From Enhygromyxa salina (lineage in GTDB: Bacteria; Myxococcota_A; Polyangia; Nannocystales; Nannocystaceae), in the NCBI RefSeq assembly GCF_002994635.1, contig NZ_PVNL01000135.1:1-64000 (forward strand): 64,000 nucleotides of DNA. The letters are read 5' to 3'. The notes under the pieces were generated by a model. That model was not told the origin of the DNA. It saw nothing but the letters and a program-made list of their open reading frames with translations, and did no database searches. A program made the translations under genes and the position numbers. Shown here in pieces: positions 47,602 to 56,387 of this stretch (within the stretch, counting starts at the first letter, position 1; the number at the start of each line of letters is the position of its first letter).

Positions 47602-47638
47602 AGCGCTCGGTGTGGACGCTCGAGCGCCCCCACGACCA

Positions 47639-48970
47639 TCAGCTCGGAGCGCCCACGTAGTAGCTCGTCGAGAGCGGCAGCACCCGCCAGTCGATGCCGG
47701 TCTCGGTTCGCGCGTACGTGAGGATCGCCGGGCGACCCTCACGGCCCTCGATGAAGCCCGCGCTCGCCCACCCTTCGGTGCCCGCGAGCTGGCGCGGGAT
47801 CAGGATGCCGTCGACGCCTGGGCAGATGTCGAGCCAGCCCAGCGCGCTTCGACCTTTGTCGCCGCCGATCGGAATGCGGACCACGAAGTTGGCGATGCCC
47901 GGCCGCTCGGGGTCGACGGCGGCACCGTAGATCTCCATGCCCCGGAAGTACTCGAGCGCGCGGCTCCAGGTCGGCGCGCCGGTCCGGTCGAAGCCCACCG
48001 CGATGATCTGGTCGTGATCCTGGACAAGGTCGCGCCTCGCCCGGCCGAGCGCGAGGAACCCGATGTCGTCGCCGAGATCGACGATGACCTCGAGCACCTG
48101 GTCTGGATCGGCGCCTGCGATCTGGAACCTGCCTTGCTCGACCCGCGCGTCCGTGCCTGCGGGGCCGTCGGCGATCGTGCTCCACCATGACTCGGACACG
48201 CCAGCGCCCTGGGCTCGCGTGCCGATCGCGAGGACGTTCCCCCGCACACCGTGGACGCGCGCGCTCGCGTGGATCTGCGTGGCGCCGGAGTTGCTCACGA
48301 ACGTCTGCCAGCGCACGTCCCCGCGCGGTCCGATTGAGACGACGAGACCCCGGGCGTCGACGTTGCCGACCAGCAGGGCGCGCTGTTCGGGGCCGTGGCC
48401 CGCGAGCAGATCGAACATCTGGGTCGGGGCCTCGCTGGCGAGCTCGAGCTCCGTGGTCACGGCGCCCTTCGCATCGAGGGTCCCGAACCATCCCCGCGCG
48501 TTGGGCCATGAGCCGACGTCGCCGACGAGCAGCGCGCCGCCTTTGTCGTCACTGATCGCCGCGTGGATCGAGCCGGTCCCGAGCTGGACGCCTGCGCCTT
48601 CGCTCACTCGGTCCGCGGTGGACACGAAGCCGACCCAGCGCCGGGTCTGCGCTGGACCATCGATGGACACCGCCTCCCCCACGAGCGCGAAGCCTCGATC
48701 GAGCGCCACTGCGGCCCGCGGCGTGAGTTCGTTTGTGCCCTCGGGGAGGATGAAGCTGCCCGCGCGCTCGATCTCCAGCTTCTCGAGGAGCAGGCTGGGG
48801 ATCGCTGGGGGCCACGTCTCCACGAGCTTCTCGGGCGCAGGAGGTGTCCGCTCGGACGGCTGACTCGCCGCCGCTCGTGTCTGCTTGGTCGGCTCCTTGG
48901 TGATCGTCTGTGGCGAGCTCTCGCAGGCGATCGCCAACAGTCCGGGGAGCACGATCGCAGCGTGACGCAT
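47639..48970 (-). CDS. Lipoprotein with beta-rich repeats, unknown function
   Basis: A 443-aa lipoprotein: lipobox GLLAIAC, a Lys/Thr/Pro linker, then repeated short strands such as GFALVGEAVSIDGP, GGALLVGDVGSW, QRALLVGNVDARG and GNVLAIGTRAQG, resembling the Ser/Cys-poor propeller repeats of many myxobacterial surface proteins (SBBP/Delta-60-like). No catalytic motif was recognised. It converges on the esterase gene; a weak GCGCTCG/CGAGCGC hairpin without a T-tract lies at 47603-47627. Confidence 0.72.
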   Translation of the reverse strand: MRHAAIVLPGLLAIACESSPQTITKEPTKQTRAAASQPSERTPPAPEKLVETWPPAIPSLLLEKLEIERAGSFILPEGTNELTPRAAVALDRGFALVGEAVSIDGPAQTRRWVGFVSTADRVSEGAGVQLGTGSIHAAISDDKGGALLVGDVGSWPNARGWFGTLDAKGAVTTELELASEAPTQMFDLLAGHGPEQRALLVGNVDARGLVVSIGPRGDVRWQTFVSNSGATQIHASARVHGVRGNVLAIGTRAQGAGVSESWWSTIADGPAGTDARVEQGRFQIAGADPDQVLEVIVDLGDDIGFLALGRARRDLVQDHDQIIAVGFDRTGAPTWSRALEYFRGMEIYGAAVDPERPGIANFVVRIPIGGDKGRSALGWLDICPGVDGILIPRQLAGTEGWASAGFIEGREGRPAILTYARTETGIDWRVLPLSTSYYVGAPS

Positions 48971-49017
48971 CGGCGAACACTAGCAGGCCGCCAACGTCGA
49001 GGAGGCCGTGATCGATC

Positions 49018-49145
49018 AGCTGCGAGGTTTGGAGGGGGCCTCCTGCGAAAACCTCGAACTCTGGGCGAGCATGCAGACGGGTGCTGTGTGCTCAGCCGAG
49101 GACTCGAACGAGATTGCCCGAGCGTCGAGGTGCGAAATGAAGCTG
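49018..49145 (+). pseudogene. Remnant of a Cys-rich lipoprotein 3' end (duplicate of 52870-53000)
   Basis: This stretch encodes GASCENLELWASMQTGAVC, then SAED-SNEIARASRCEMKLAD with deletions. The intact gene at 52576-53001 ends PASCEDFELWASMQAGAVC, then SAEEQALEQDCPSVEVRDE. The DNA is nearly the same over ~110 bp, including CTCTGGGCGAGCATGCAG. No start or signal peptide is left. It sits just before the metalloprotease gene. Confidence 0.75.
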
Positions 49146-49238
49146 GCTGATGAGACACTCACCCTGGCTCTGCTGGCGGTGATCGCTGGTTGCACTCTTT
49201 GCGCATGGCCCCTCGATCTTTGTTGCTACGTTGGCGCC

Positions 49239-51463
49239 ATGCGTCGCGGTGGCTGGGTCGTCTTGCTGTGTAGCTGTCTGGGCTGTGGAGACAGCGGGGC
49301 CGACGATGGGTCGGGCATGGGCACCGCCGAGACCGGGGCCGAGGAGGGAGGCGGCGCCGATGCTGGGGCGGATCCTGGGCCAGATGGCCCCGGCTGCGAC
49401 GAGCCGTGGGAGGGCTGGTGGGCGGGCGCCCAAGCCGACGACGACGGGGTGGCGCAGGCGATGCAACTGCTGCCGGAAGCTTCGGCCCAGCGGGGGCGAT
49501 GGCACGCCGCCGCGGCGATCGATGCTCCCGTCGCTAGCGGCTCGACTCCCGGCGAAGCCGAGCAGCTGCGGGCAACGCTGATCTCCGAGGCCGCCGCGCT
49601 GTCGACCGGGCGCAGCCTGGCGGTGTCGTGGTGCCTCGGGAACATCTTTCCGAACCCACAGGGACTCTTCGGGGTGATCGACGAGGAGCACGACGCGATC
49701 AACCTCGAGCGCTACACGCTGTTTCGCAAGGAGCTCGAGCGGGCCACCCGGATCTGGGAGCGGCACAGTCGGATGAACTTCGTGCACCTCGTCCCGCTCG
49801 ATGATCGGCGCAAGCCCAGCGGGGGCGTGTGCGACACGGCGCTCGAGGAGGTGTGGTTTCGGGCCCAGACGCCAGGCTGCGACATCATGTGGCAGGGCAG
49901 CACCAACGCCGGGGGCGAGAACGAGTTCGACCCCGAGGTCGGCTCGCCGCAGAATCCTGGCGGCTACGATCGGGTGCTCTGCATCGCCCACCAGTTCCTC
50001 GATGCCGCCAAGAAGCAGATCCCCTACCGCGCCGGGCACGAGGCCGGGCACATCCTTGGTCTCGCGCACGAATACGTACGCTGGGATCAGGGCGACAACC
50101 CGCCCAACAGCTGCCGCGACAACCACCCCTTCGAGCCGGTCGCACCCGAGCGCCAGCTGACGCCCGAGGATCCGTGGTCGGTGATGGGCTACGACGAGTG
50201 TGAAGGGTCCGAGAAGTCCACTGGGATCAGCCCGCACGACATGATGGGCGCTTATTATGCGTTCAATTGGGCGGACCGCCGGGTCCGTGACATGGCCCCG
50301 CAAGGTGGCGGGCAGGATCGGCGACTGTGGGCAGGCAACTTGCGACCGGGGTTGCTGTGGTACGCGCCGTTTCCCGATCGCTTGATCGAGTGGCGCTTCG
50401 CCGCGCAGCAGCCGGGGCCGCTCGCGTACGACGTGATCGAGCGCTGCATGGGCGGCGCGCCGCCGTGCGCCGTCCATGACTCCAACGGGCACTGGCGGCC
50501 GATCATGGGCCAGTTCACGGGCTGGTCCGACGCGCTCGATGTGTTCATGTACAGCCCGGACCAGGCGGACGATGTGTTGCTGCGCAACCGCGCGAACGAG
50601 GGGGCGACGACGCGCTGGGGTTCGAGACGATCGACGCGCCCGCGCCCGATCGGGCGATCCCGGTGGTCGGAAACTTCGTCAGTGAAGGTGGCGGGCGCGA
50701 CCAGCTGCTGTGGTACCGGCCGGGGCTGGCGAGCGATCACCTGTGGGGCTTCGACGCGAGCGGGGGGCACGAGGTGTTGGATGTGGATGTTGATCAGCGT
50801 GACTATCGGATCCCGATCGTGGGTCACTTTCGCAGCCGGACGGACACGGCGGACATCATCTGGTTCGAGCCGCGCACGGCGACGGTGGATACGTGGATCT
50901 TCAGGCCGATGGTTTCAGTCAAGAAGTCGGGGCCGAAGTCCGTGGCGCCACTCGGTGTCGCTCCCGGTGCCGAGTACCTGCCGATCGTGGGTAACTTTGA
51001 CGGGGATGGCCGAACGGACTTGTTTTGGTATGCGCCGGGGCCGGCGCCCGACTGGCTGTGGCTAGCAGACGGCAACCTGGCCGAGATCCAGTTCATCAGC
51101 TACCTGTTTGCGGTCGATGGCGAGTATCACCCGATCGTTGGCGACTTCGACGGCGACGAGGACGACGACATTCTGTGGTACCGACCCGCGGCCGAGCTCG
51201 CTGGTGGACTGAGTTGGATGTGGTACTTCGACGGCCCGGCCGTCGAAGTACGCGCGTTGGAGGTCACTGGCGACTACGTGCCGTACGCCGAGGACTTCGA
51301 CGGCGATGGCTGCACGGACATCCTCTGGTACGATGCAGTCGCCCCCGACAATCCGAGCCCAGTGTGGCGCTGCGTGCCGGAGGAAAGGACGTTCTCATGC
51401 GAGGAACCGCTGCCGACACCCAAGGCCGCGTACCCGGTCGGTCTCAACGCGAGGGGCTACTGA
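49239..51463 (+). CDS. Astacin-like metalloprotease/VCBS-repeat lipoprotein, interrupted by a frameshift
   Basis: ATG 49239 begins a lipoprotein signal (VVLLCSCLGC) followed by a metzincin domain: HEAGHILGLAHE (His267, Glu268, His271, His277) and Met-turn SVMGYDE. Bases after ~50600 continue in the -1 frame as VCBS-like repeats (YLPIVGNFDGDGRTDLFWY, HPIVGDFDGDEDDDILWY, DFDGDGCTDILWYDA) to the stop at 51463. The frame change falls at a G5 tract (50600-50604); one more G would restore NRANEGGDDALGFETIDA. In the unshifted frame the protein would run to 51065. A sequencing error, an inactivating mutation or programmed -1 slippage are all possible. A secreted protease is predicted. Confidence 0.78.
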
Positions 51464-51843
51464 TGCGGTGGCCTGCCGCGCTCGTCGTGTCCACTGCGCT
51501 CTTGCTCGGCTGTGGCGTCCGCCAGGTCAGCGATGGCGACGGCGATGAAATTCCTGCGGCGACGCCCGAGTGGGCACCCTGCGTCATGGACGATGTCGAT
51601 TGGCAAAACTGCGACGAGGTCTGCGCCGCCGAAGGTCTGGAGTGTGTGGCGAACGCGTGTCCCGCTGACCCCAAATACTGCAACCCCAAGCCCTGCGACA
51701 TGGCCACACAGGCGTTCGCCCTCGACGACGAAGCGCTCTGCGCCGATGCGTTGGCCGGCGGCTCCGTCGCCACCACTTGCGAGGCTCCGATCGATTGGCT
51801 GTTCTCCAACACCCTGAGGTGCTGCTGTGCCGAACCAGACTGA
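51463..51843 (+). CDS. Small Cys-rich lipoprotein
   Basis: 126 aa. A signal peptide with lipobox LLLGC is followed by a ~95-residue domain with about ten cysteines (WQNCDEVCAAEGLECV, ACPADPKYCNPKPC, TCEAP, CCCAEPD). ATG 51463 shares its first base with the last base of the protease stop (TGATG), so translation is probably coupled. It may be a disulfide-rich partner or inhibitor of the protease. Function unknown. Confidence 0.75.
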   Translation: MRWPAALVVSTALLLGCGVRQVSDGDGDEIPAATPEWAPCVMDDVDWQNCDEVCAAEGLECVANACPADPKYCNPKPCDMATQAFALDDEALCADALAGGSVATTCEAPIDWLFSNTLRCCCAEPD

Positions 51844-52432
51844 AACATTCACCAGCTCGCGCGAGGGCTGCTCGCCCGCTCGCGGGCGCCTCGGCGGGCG
51901 CGAGCGTGGCACCGCAACCACCATCCTCCTCGCCGCCCTACTCGTGTTCACCCCCGGTTGCGCGACGGAGCCCGTCGACGATCCGGTTGACCAGGCCCGC
52001 GAGCCGATCGGCAACGAACTGATCAGCTACTCCGGAACTTGGGCCTACTACACCTGCGCGGCCTCGCATTTTTACCGGGAGGGACGGCAGGTCCAACAGC
52101 TCTGCTTCTTCCATGACGGCCGTTTCTCCTTCGAGAACCGCGGCACCCTCACGCCCGAGGCGTCGGTAGCCCTCGACGTCGAGCTGGTAACCGCCGACTT
52201 CGACGACCGAACACCCGTCAACTACCTGGGGTTCTGCGGAGCCCCTGACGCGGGGGGGATCGTGACCATGTGGGCGGGCGAGCGCAGCATCGAGTTTGCG
52301 CCCTTTTGCCTGTTCGAGGGCATCGTCCCGCTCTACGAAGCGATCACCGCGATCCAAGAAGAGCTCTGGGACTGCGGACAGGCCAAGCCCGACAAGCTCG
52401 AGTCGATCCAGCCAGGGTGTCGATTGCTCTGA
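51827..52432 (+). CDS. Hypothetical secreted lipoprotein
   Basis: 201 aa, not recognised. GTG 51827 overlaps the previous gene's end by 17 bp. A hydrophobic segment (TTILLAALLVFTPGC) with a lipobox-like TPGC sits ~30 residues in, so the real start may be later. The mature part contains paired Cys (YYTCAASHF, QLCFFHDGRFSF, FCGAPDAGG, FCLFEG, DCGQ) and beta-like strands. It follows the protease and the Cys-rich lipoprotein in one direction and may be part of the same transcript. Confidence 0.62.
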   Translation: MPNQTETFTSSREGCSPARGRLGGRERGTATTILLAALLVFTPGCATEPVDDPVDQAREPIGNELISYSGTWAYYTCAASHFYREGRQVQQLCFFHDGRFSFENRGTLTPEASVALDVELVTADFDDRTPVNYLGFCGAPDAGGIVTMWAGERSIEFAPFCLFEGIVPLYEAITAIQEELWDCGQAKPDKLESIQPGCRLL

Positions 52433-52601
52433 CTTCGACCACGACGGTTGCACCGACATTTTGTGGTTTGCGCCACATCTACCCTCGAGTCCACTTTGGA
52501 CGGCACGCTGCAATGGGACAAAAACCTTCTCCGTGGCGCGTGTCACTCACCCTGACTCAGTCTACCCGTTGGGGTTTGGGCTGGGCCACGGTCGACCGTA
52601 G
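52426..52601 (+). pseudogene. Remnant of a VCBS-repeat protein C-terminus
   Basis: Bases 52426-52601 encode CSDFDHDGCTDILWFAPH ... YPLGFGLGHGRP and a stop. The metalloprotease protein ends AEDFDGDGCTDILWYDA ... YPVGLNARGY and a stop. The copy lacks everything upstream and lies between two lipoprotein genes. It is the tail of a former second protease/VCBS gene. Confidence 0.7.
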
Positions 52602-53001
52602 GCACATCAAGACAGCTACGAAGCACTTCATCCTAGTTTCCGCTCTGGCCCTTTCCACTTGCGGGGGCGATTCTGGCGACGATCAGACCAACTCCGAGAT
52701 CGCGGCTCAGATCGACCTCTGCGAAGAGGTCTGTCTAAAGCCGTTTGCTTGTGACCCCACACTCGAGCCTGGACCGGGAGTGGACGCCGAGTGCACGAGT
52801 CGCTGCACGGACACCGTTGCGGTGGCAGCAGCGGACGCGTGCACTGCTCGGTACCAGGACTTGCTCGAATGTTTGGAACCGGCCTCCTGCGAGGACTTCG
52901 AACTCTGGGCGAGCATGCAGGCGGGTGCTGTGTGCTCAGCCGAGGAGCAGGCACTCGAACAAGATTGCCCGAGCGTGGAGGTGCGAGATGAACCTGGCTG
53001 A
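52576..53001 (+). CDS. Cys-rich lipoprotein
   Basis: About 141 aa. The signal region KHFILVSALALSTC leads to a domain with LCEEVCLKPFACDP, CTSRCTD, DACTARYQDLLECLEPASCEDF and AVCSAE, i.e. eight or more cysteines in CxxxC pairs, a pattern common in myxobacterial lipoproteins. The start is unclear: TTG 52576 gives a normal signal length, while ATG 52513 would add residues that overlap the VCBS remnant. Its 3' end is duplicated at 49018-49145. Confidence 0.65.
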   Translation: MGWATVDRRHIKTATKHFILVSALALSTCGGDSGDDQTNSEIAAQIDLCEEVCLKPFACDPTLEPGPGVDAECTSRCTDTVAVAAADACTARYQDLLECLEPASCEDFELWASMQAGAVCSAEEQALEQDCPSVEVRDEPG

Positions 53002-53039
53002 CATGGGCGCGGCCGTGACGGATTCCGACGTTCCGTCGG

Positions 53040-53140
53040 GCGTGACCGATATCCTGCGGTGTGCGCTGCGACCGGATCCGGCGCGGCGTTAGGCGCTCGA
53101 CGAGTTGCTCTCGAACCTGGCTGCGCTTCGCTCCTCACCT
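53040..53140 (+). pseudogene. Possible remnant of a Ser/Thr kinase C-lobe
   Basis: Bases 53042-53089 encode VTDILRCALRPDPARR, then a TAG, then ALDELLSNLAAL in the same frame. Active myxobacterial kinases commonly end their C-lobe with 'L.RAL.PDPA.R..SMDELL..L'. The match covers only ~30 codons and has an in-frame stop, so this would be a vestige. The rest of 53002-53261 shows nothing recognisable. Confidence 0.4.
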
Positions 53141-53261
53141 CGAAGGTTCTCCGTGGCGGCGAAGCACGCCCATGTGACCAGGATTCGGCCGTCGCTGCGC
53201 GAGAGTTCGCGCTCGTGGACCTGACCACCCAATTCGCCCGAGCATCGAGTATCTCTAGCGG

Positions 53262-53747
53262 GTGCGAACCACCCTCGTGCTCCCGACCTTGCTCGCGCTC
53301 ATGGCCTGCCGGCCCCAACCCCCACAGCCGCCGGTCACCGACGAACCGGTCGCCGACCAGCCCACGCCCACGCCCGCGCCCGAGCAGGTGGTCGAGGACG
53401 AGCCGACCGTCCACTCGGACACCGTCAAGCTCTCCCCGCTTCGCGGCAGCGCCACCGTCAACGTCACGGTCGGCACGACATTGCGCTACTCGTTCAAGTC
53501 GCACGCCTCCGTCGGCTATGGCGCCACCCAGCAGTGCAGCGACGAGTCGGTGGTTCGCTACGTGAAGACCGACACCGAGTACGAGCAGTCGGAGGCCGAC
53601 CGCGCGGGCAAGACCGGCGCCGACGCGGCGACCGGGACCTTCGTGTTCGAGGCGATCGCGGCTGGCACGGCCACGGTGACGGTCGACGAGCAGTTCCGCG
53701 GGACCAGCGAGACGACCACCACGTTCACGATCGTCGTCAGCGACTGA
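53262..53747 (+). CDS. Lipoprotein, possible chagasin-like (I42) protease inhibitor
   Basis: 161 aa from GTG 53262. Lipobox LLALMAC is followed by a Pro-rich linker and a ~100-residue beta-sandwich: SATVNVTVGTTLRYSFKSH, SVGYGATQQ, and TGTFVFEAIAAGTATVTVDE ending TTTFTIVVSD. The strand order and the 'G.f.F.A...G...v...Y' motif resemble inhibitor family I42, but the NPTTGY loop is replaced by ASVGYGA and the RPW loop is not clear. Other Ig-like bacterial domains are possible. It lies downstream of the metalloprotease locus. I42 proteins inhibit cysteine, not metallo, proteases. Confidence 0.6.
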   Translation: MRTTLVLPTLLALMACRPQPPQPPVTDEPVADQPTPTPAPEQVVEDEPTVHSDTVKLSPLRGSATVNVTVGTTLRYSFKSHASVGYGATQQCSDESVVRYVKTDTEYEQSEADRAGKTGADAATGTFVFEAIAAGTATVTVDEQFRGTSETTTTFTIVVSD

Positions 53748-53833
53748 CCGTCGCGCATCCTGCGGTTCCGCTCCGGGCGCGGCGCTTTCCGACTACTAGA
53801 TGGCTCCTGTCTTGCCGTACACTGCCCGCAGCG

Positions 53834-55057
53834 ATGCCCAACGCCACCTCGTCTCACACACGCGATGACGTCATCCGCTGGGGGGTCTGGAAGATGCTCT
53901 GGATGATCGCATCAGGCTCGGTCGCCCCGGCCGTGCGCATGAAGGTCATCCGCCACGTCAGGTTTCCACGCCGCGGTCCGCTGCTGGTCGTCAGCAACCA
54001 CCCCTGCCCTTGGGACGTGATGATGGTGCCGTTCTCGATGCTGCGGCAGACCCACATTCTGGGCACGGATCAGCTGCTGCGCGTGCCCTACTTTGGCTGG
54101 ATGATGCCCTACTTCAGCATGATCCCGTTCAAGAAGGGCATGAAGGATCCCGGCGCGCTCGCGGAGGTCGAGCGGCGGATTCGTCGGGGTGACGCGGTGC
54201 TGGTGTTCCCCGAGGGCGATCGGACCTGGACCGGGCGCAGCAACCCGATCAAGCCGGGGATCGGGCGCATGGCCAAGCGCCTGGGCGTGCCGGTTGGGTT
54301 CGTGCGGGTCTCGACCGGGCACATGCAGTGGCCACGCTGGGCCAAGTACCCGCGCTCGGTCCCGCTGGTGATCGAGCACCTCAAGGTCGAGCGCTACGGC
54401 GACGACGTCACCGCCGAGCAGATCACCGAAGACGTCGGGCGGCACATCAGCGTGGATCCCTATCAGGTCGAGATCCCGCGCCGCTCGGTCGGCACCCGCC
54501 TGGCTTTTGGCCTGCCCGAATTCATGTGGGCGTGCCCGCACTGCTTCCACCAAGACAGCCTCGAGCTGGTCCCCGAGGACGACGACAGCGTGCACTGCCA
54601 CGGCTGCGCGGCCCGCTGGCGCGTGGATCTTGCTTGCTGGCTGCGCGGCGAGGGTGGCCCGGCCCACGACATGCACATCGACGAGGCCTATCGTCGCGTC
54701 ATCGAGCACTTCGGCGAGCTCCCGGTGCTGGACAACGATCGCTACACCGCCGACGGCGTCGCGATCGAGGGCGAGGCCGAGCTACACCAGATCCACTATG
54801 GCCAGGTCGAGCCCGAGGCGCTCGGCCACGGCCTCGTCGAGCTGCTCGAGGATCGTGTGCGGTTCACGGATCACCGCGGCACCGCGCCGCTCGAGATCTC
54901 GTTCGAGCACGTCCGCGCGGTGCTGCTGCAAGTCGGCAACAAGCTGCAGATCCGCACCGCCGAAGATAATTTCCAGCTCACGCCGACCATCCACTCGACC
55001 AACATGTGGAAGCACTTCTTGGATCGGCACCTCGACGCCTACCGCAGCCGAAATTGA
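53834..55057 (+). CDS. PlsC-like acyltransferase with zinc-ribbon and C-terminal extension
   Basis: 407 aa. The acyltransferase domain has SNHPCPWDVMM (His56, Asp61, the classical HX4D) and FPEGDRTWTGRSN. It is followed after ~30 residues by a zinc ribbon, CPHC near residue 234 and CHGC near 256, which is unusual for a PlsC protein. The last ~120 residues (LHQIHYGQVEPEAL ... FEHVRAVLLQVGNKLQIRT) resemble a beta-rich PH-like domain. It probably acylates a lysophospholipid at the inner membrane. ATG 53834 is the start. It overlaps the converging gene by 19 bp. Confidence 0.82.
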   Translation: MPNATSSHTRDDVIRWGVWKMLWMIASGSVAPAVRMKVIRHVRFPRRGPLLVVSNHPCPWDVMMVPFSMLRQTHILGTDQLLRVPYFGWMMPYFSMIPFKKGMKDPGALAEVERRIRRGDAVLVFPEGDRTWTGRSNPIKPGIGRMAKRLGVPVGFVRVSTGHMQWPRWAKYPRSVPLVIEHLKVERYGDDVTAEQITEDVGRHISVDPYQVEIPRRSVGTRLAFGLPEFMWACPHCFHQDSLELVPEDDDSVHCHGCAARWRVDLACWLRGEGGPAHDMHIDEAYRRVIEHFGELPVLDNDRYTADGVAIEGEAELHQIHYGQVEPEALGHGLVELLEDRVRFTDHRGTAPLEISFEHVRAVLLQVGNKLQIRTAEDNFQLTPTIHSTNMWKHFLDRHLDAYRSRN

Positions 55058-56172
55058 ACCAATAGGTCGCCCCACGGGCTGCCCACGCATCCGGTCCACC
55101 AACCGGCGGTGCCGGGTCGCGCGAGCAAGTCGACGTCCTGCGCGACGACGCCGACCAAGACCGCGTCGGCACGCCCGGTTGGCTCGTGGAGCGGCGTCGC
55201 GCGGGGCACGGTCATCAGCTCGCCCTCGAACCCCGCGCAGCTCGAGCTCGGCGACGGCGTGTCGGCGACGACGGCGTAGCGCGTGGTGGTCTCGATGATC
55301 GCCTTGGTCGCCACGAAGCCGCGGACCTCGACGCCCCGGCAGCGCAAGCTGATCGCCTGGCGACCGCGGCTCGGCTCCCCCTCCAAGATCACGCGCTGGG
55401 CGCTCGAGCGCTCGGTCTGCCCGGGCAGCTCGGGGTCGAGCCGCAAGATCGGCTCGCGCGCGTCGGCGGCCACGAACACCTCGGTAGCGGGGGCCAGACG
55501 TCGGTTGACGCTGCCCGCGGGCTCGGGAACGTCGCTCGGCGGGCCCGCGGGCCCGGGTTCGTAGCGCGGGCCAAAGTGCTCGGGGTTGAGCGCGAGCTCG
55601 AGCGAGAATCCGCAAGCCGGGTCCGCCCAGCGCACCCGCAGGTGGTCGTCCTCGCTGGAGATCGGGCTCAAGCCGACGCCCGCCGCCACCGTCAGCCACG
55701 GCGTGGGCCGCAGCTCACGGGTCAAGCCGGCGACGAGGTCCCCCGGCGAGAGCACGGCGACGACCCGCAGCGCCGACCAGGCCGAACCCTGTTCGCCGGC
55801 CGTCACAACCGCAAGATCCTCGAGCGGCAAGAGCACGCGCGGACCCTCGGGATCAACGATCACCGCCTCGAGCGCCCGCTCCGGCCCGCCAATGCGCGGA
55901 TCCGCGTCGGGACGATGCGGGAGCTCGGCCCCGGCCGCGACCCAGCGCGCGGGCCCCATGCGCCAGATCCGTGCTCGCTCGACGTGAAAGTCGCTGGGGT
56001 CCTGGGCGAGCAAGCTGGCGAGCAGCGCTTCGTCGTCACTGCTGAGCGGAGGTGCAGCGATCGATCGCTGACTCACGACCGGCGACGCCGTCGGCTGTGC
56101 GGGCCCACATGCCTGTAATGCGAGTGAGAACCCTAGACAGGCGAACCAGGGTAGATGCGCACGCCTCAGCAC
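55039..56172 (-). CDS. Lipoprotein of unknown function
   Basis: 377 aa from GTG 56172. The leader (LPWFACLGFSLALQAC) has a lipobox. The mature protein has long beta-like stretches (RVLLPLEDLAVVTAG, PTPWLTVAAGVGLSPI) and scattered Cys (CGFSLEL, SLRCRGVEVRGF, SSSCAGFEG, GWWTGCVGS). No family was recognised. The frame continues upstream to 56382 without coding signs. The 3' end overlaps the PlsC/zinc-ribbon gene by 19 bp. Confidence 0.72.
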   Translation of the reverse strand: MLRRAHLPWFACLGFSLALQACGPAQPTASPVVSQRSIAAPPLSSDDEALLASLLAQDPSDFHVERARIWRMGPARWVAAGAELPHRPDADPRIGGPERALEAVIVDPEGPRVLLPLEDLAVVTAGEQGSAWSALRVVAVLSPGDLVAGLTRELRPTPWLTVAAGVGLSPISSEDDHLRVRWADPACGFSLELALNPEHFGPRYEPGPAGPPSDVPEPAGSVNRRLAPATEVFVAADAREPILRLDPELPGQTERSSAQRVILEGEPSRGRQAISLRCRGVEVRGFVATKAIIETTTRYAVVADTPSPSSSCAGFEGELMTVPRATPLHEPTGRADAVLVGVVAQDVDLLARPGTAGWWTGCVGSPWGDLLVQFRLR

Positions 56173-56387
56173 AGTTGGCGTGTAGCACGACAGGCCCGAA
56201 CAACCTCGAATGTCGCGTGACTGGCCATTGGCCGTGTTGTTCGGTGAAGTGCAGGGTGGCCGCGAGGGGGCGCCCGTGGTGCAATGGCTCACGTTCGCGC
56301 AGAACGGTGATCTCGATAGATCGGAGCCGGTCGCGTCCGGACTTTTTCCTTGACGCAATCCTAGACAAGCGCGAAGCTCCACATGTG

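Noticed and set aside
47603-47627. GCGCTCG/CGAGCGC hairpin between converging genes as a terminator.
   Set aside because: Stem of 7 bp with an 11-base loop and no T-tract on either strand; too weak to call.
56260-56340. tRNA-like stretch (CCCGTGGTGCAATGGCTCACG).
   Set aside because: The D-arm-like bases are not followed by a foldable anticodon arm or a GGTTCGANTCC T-arm, and no acceptor stem pairs.
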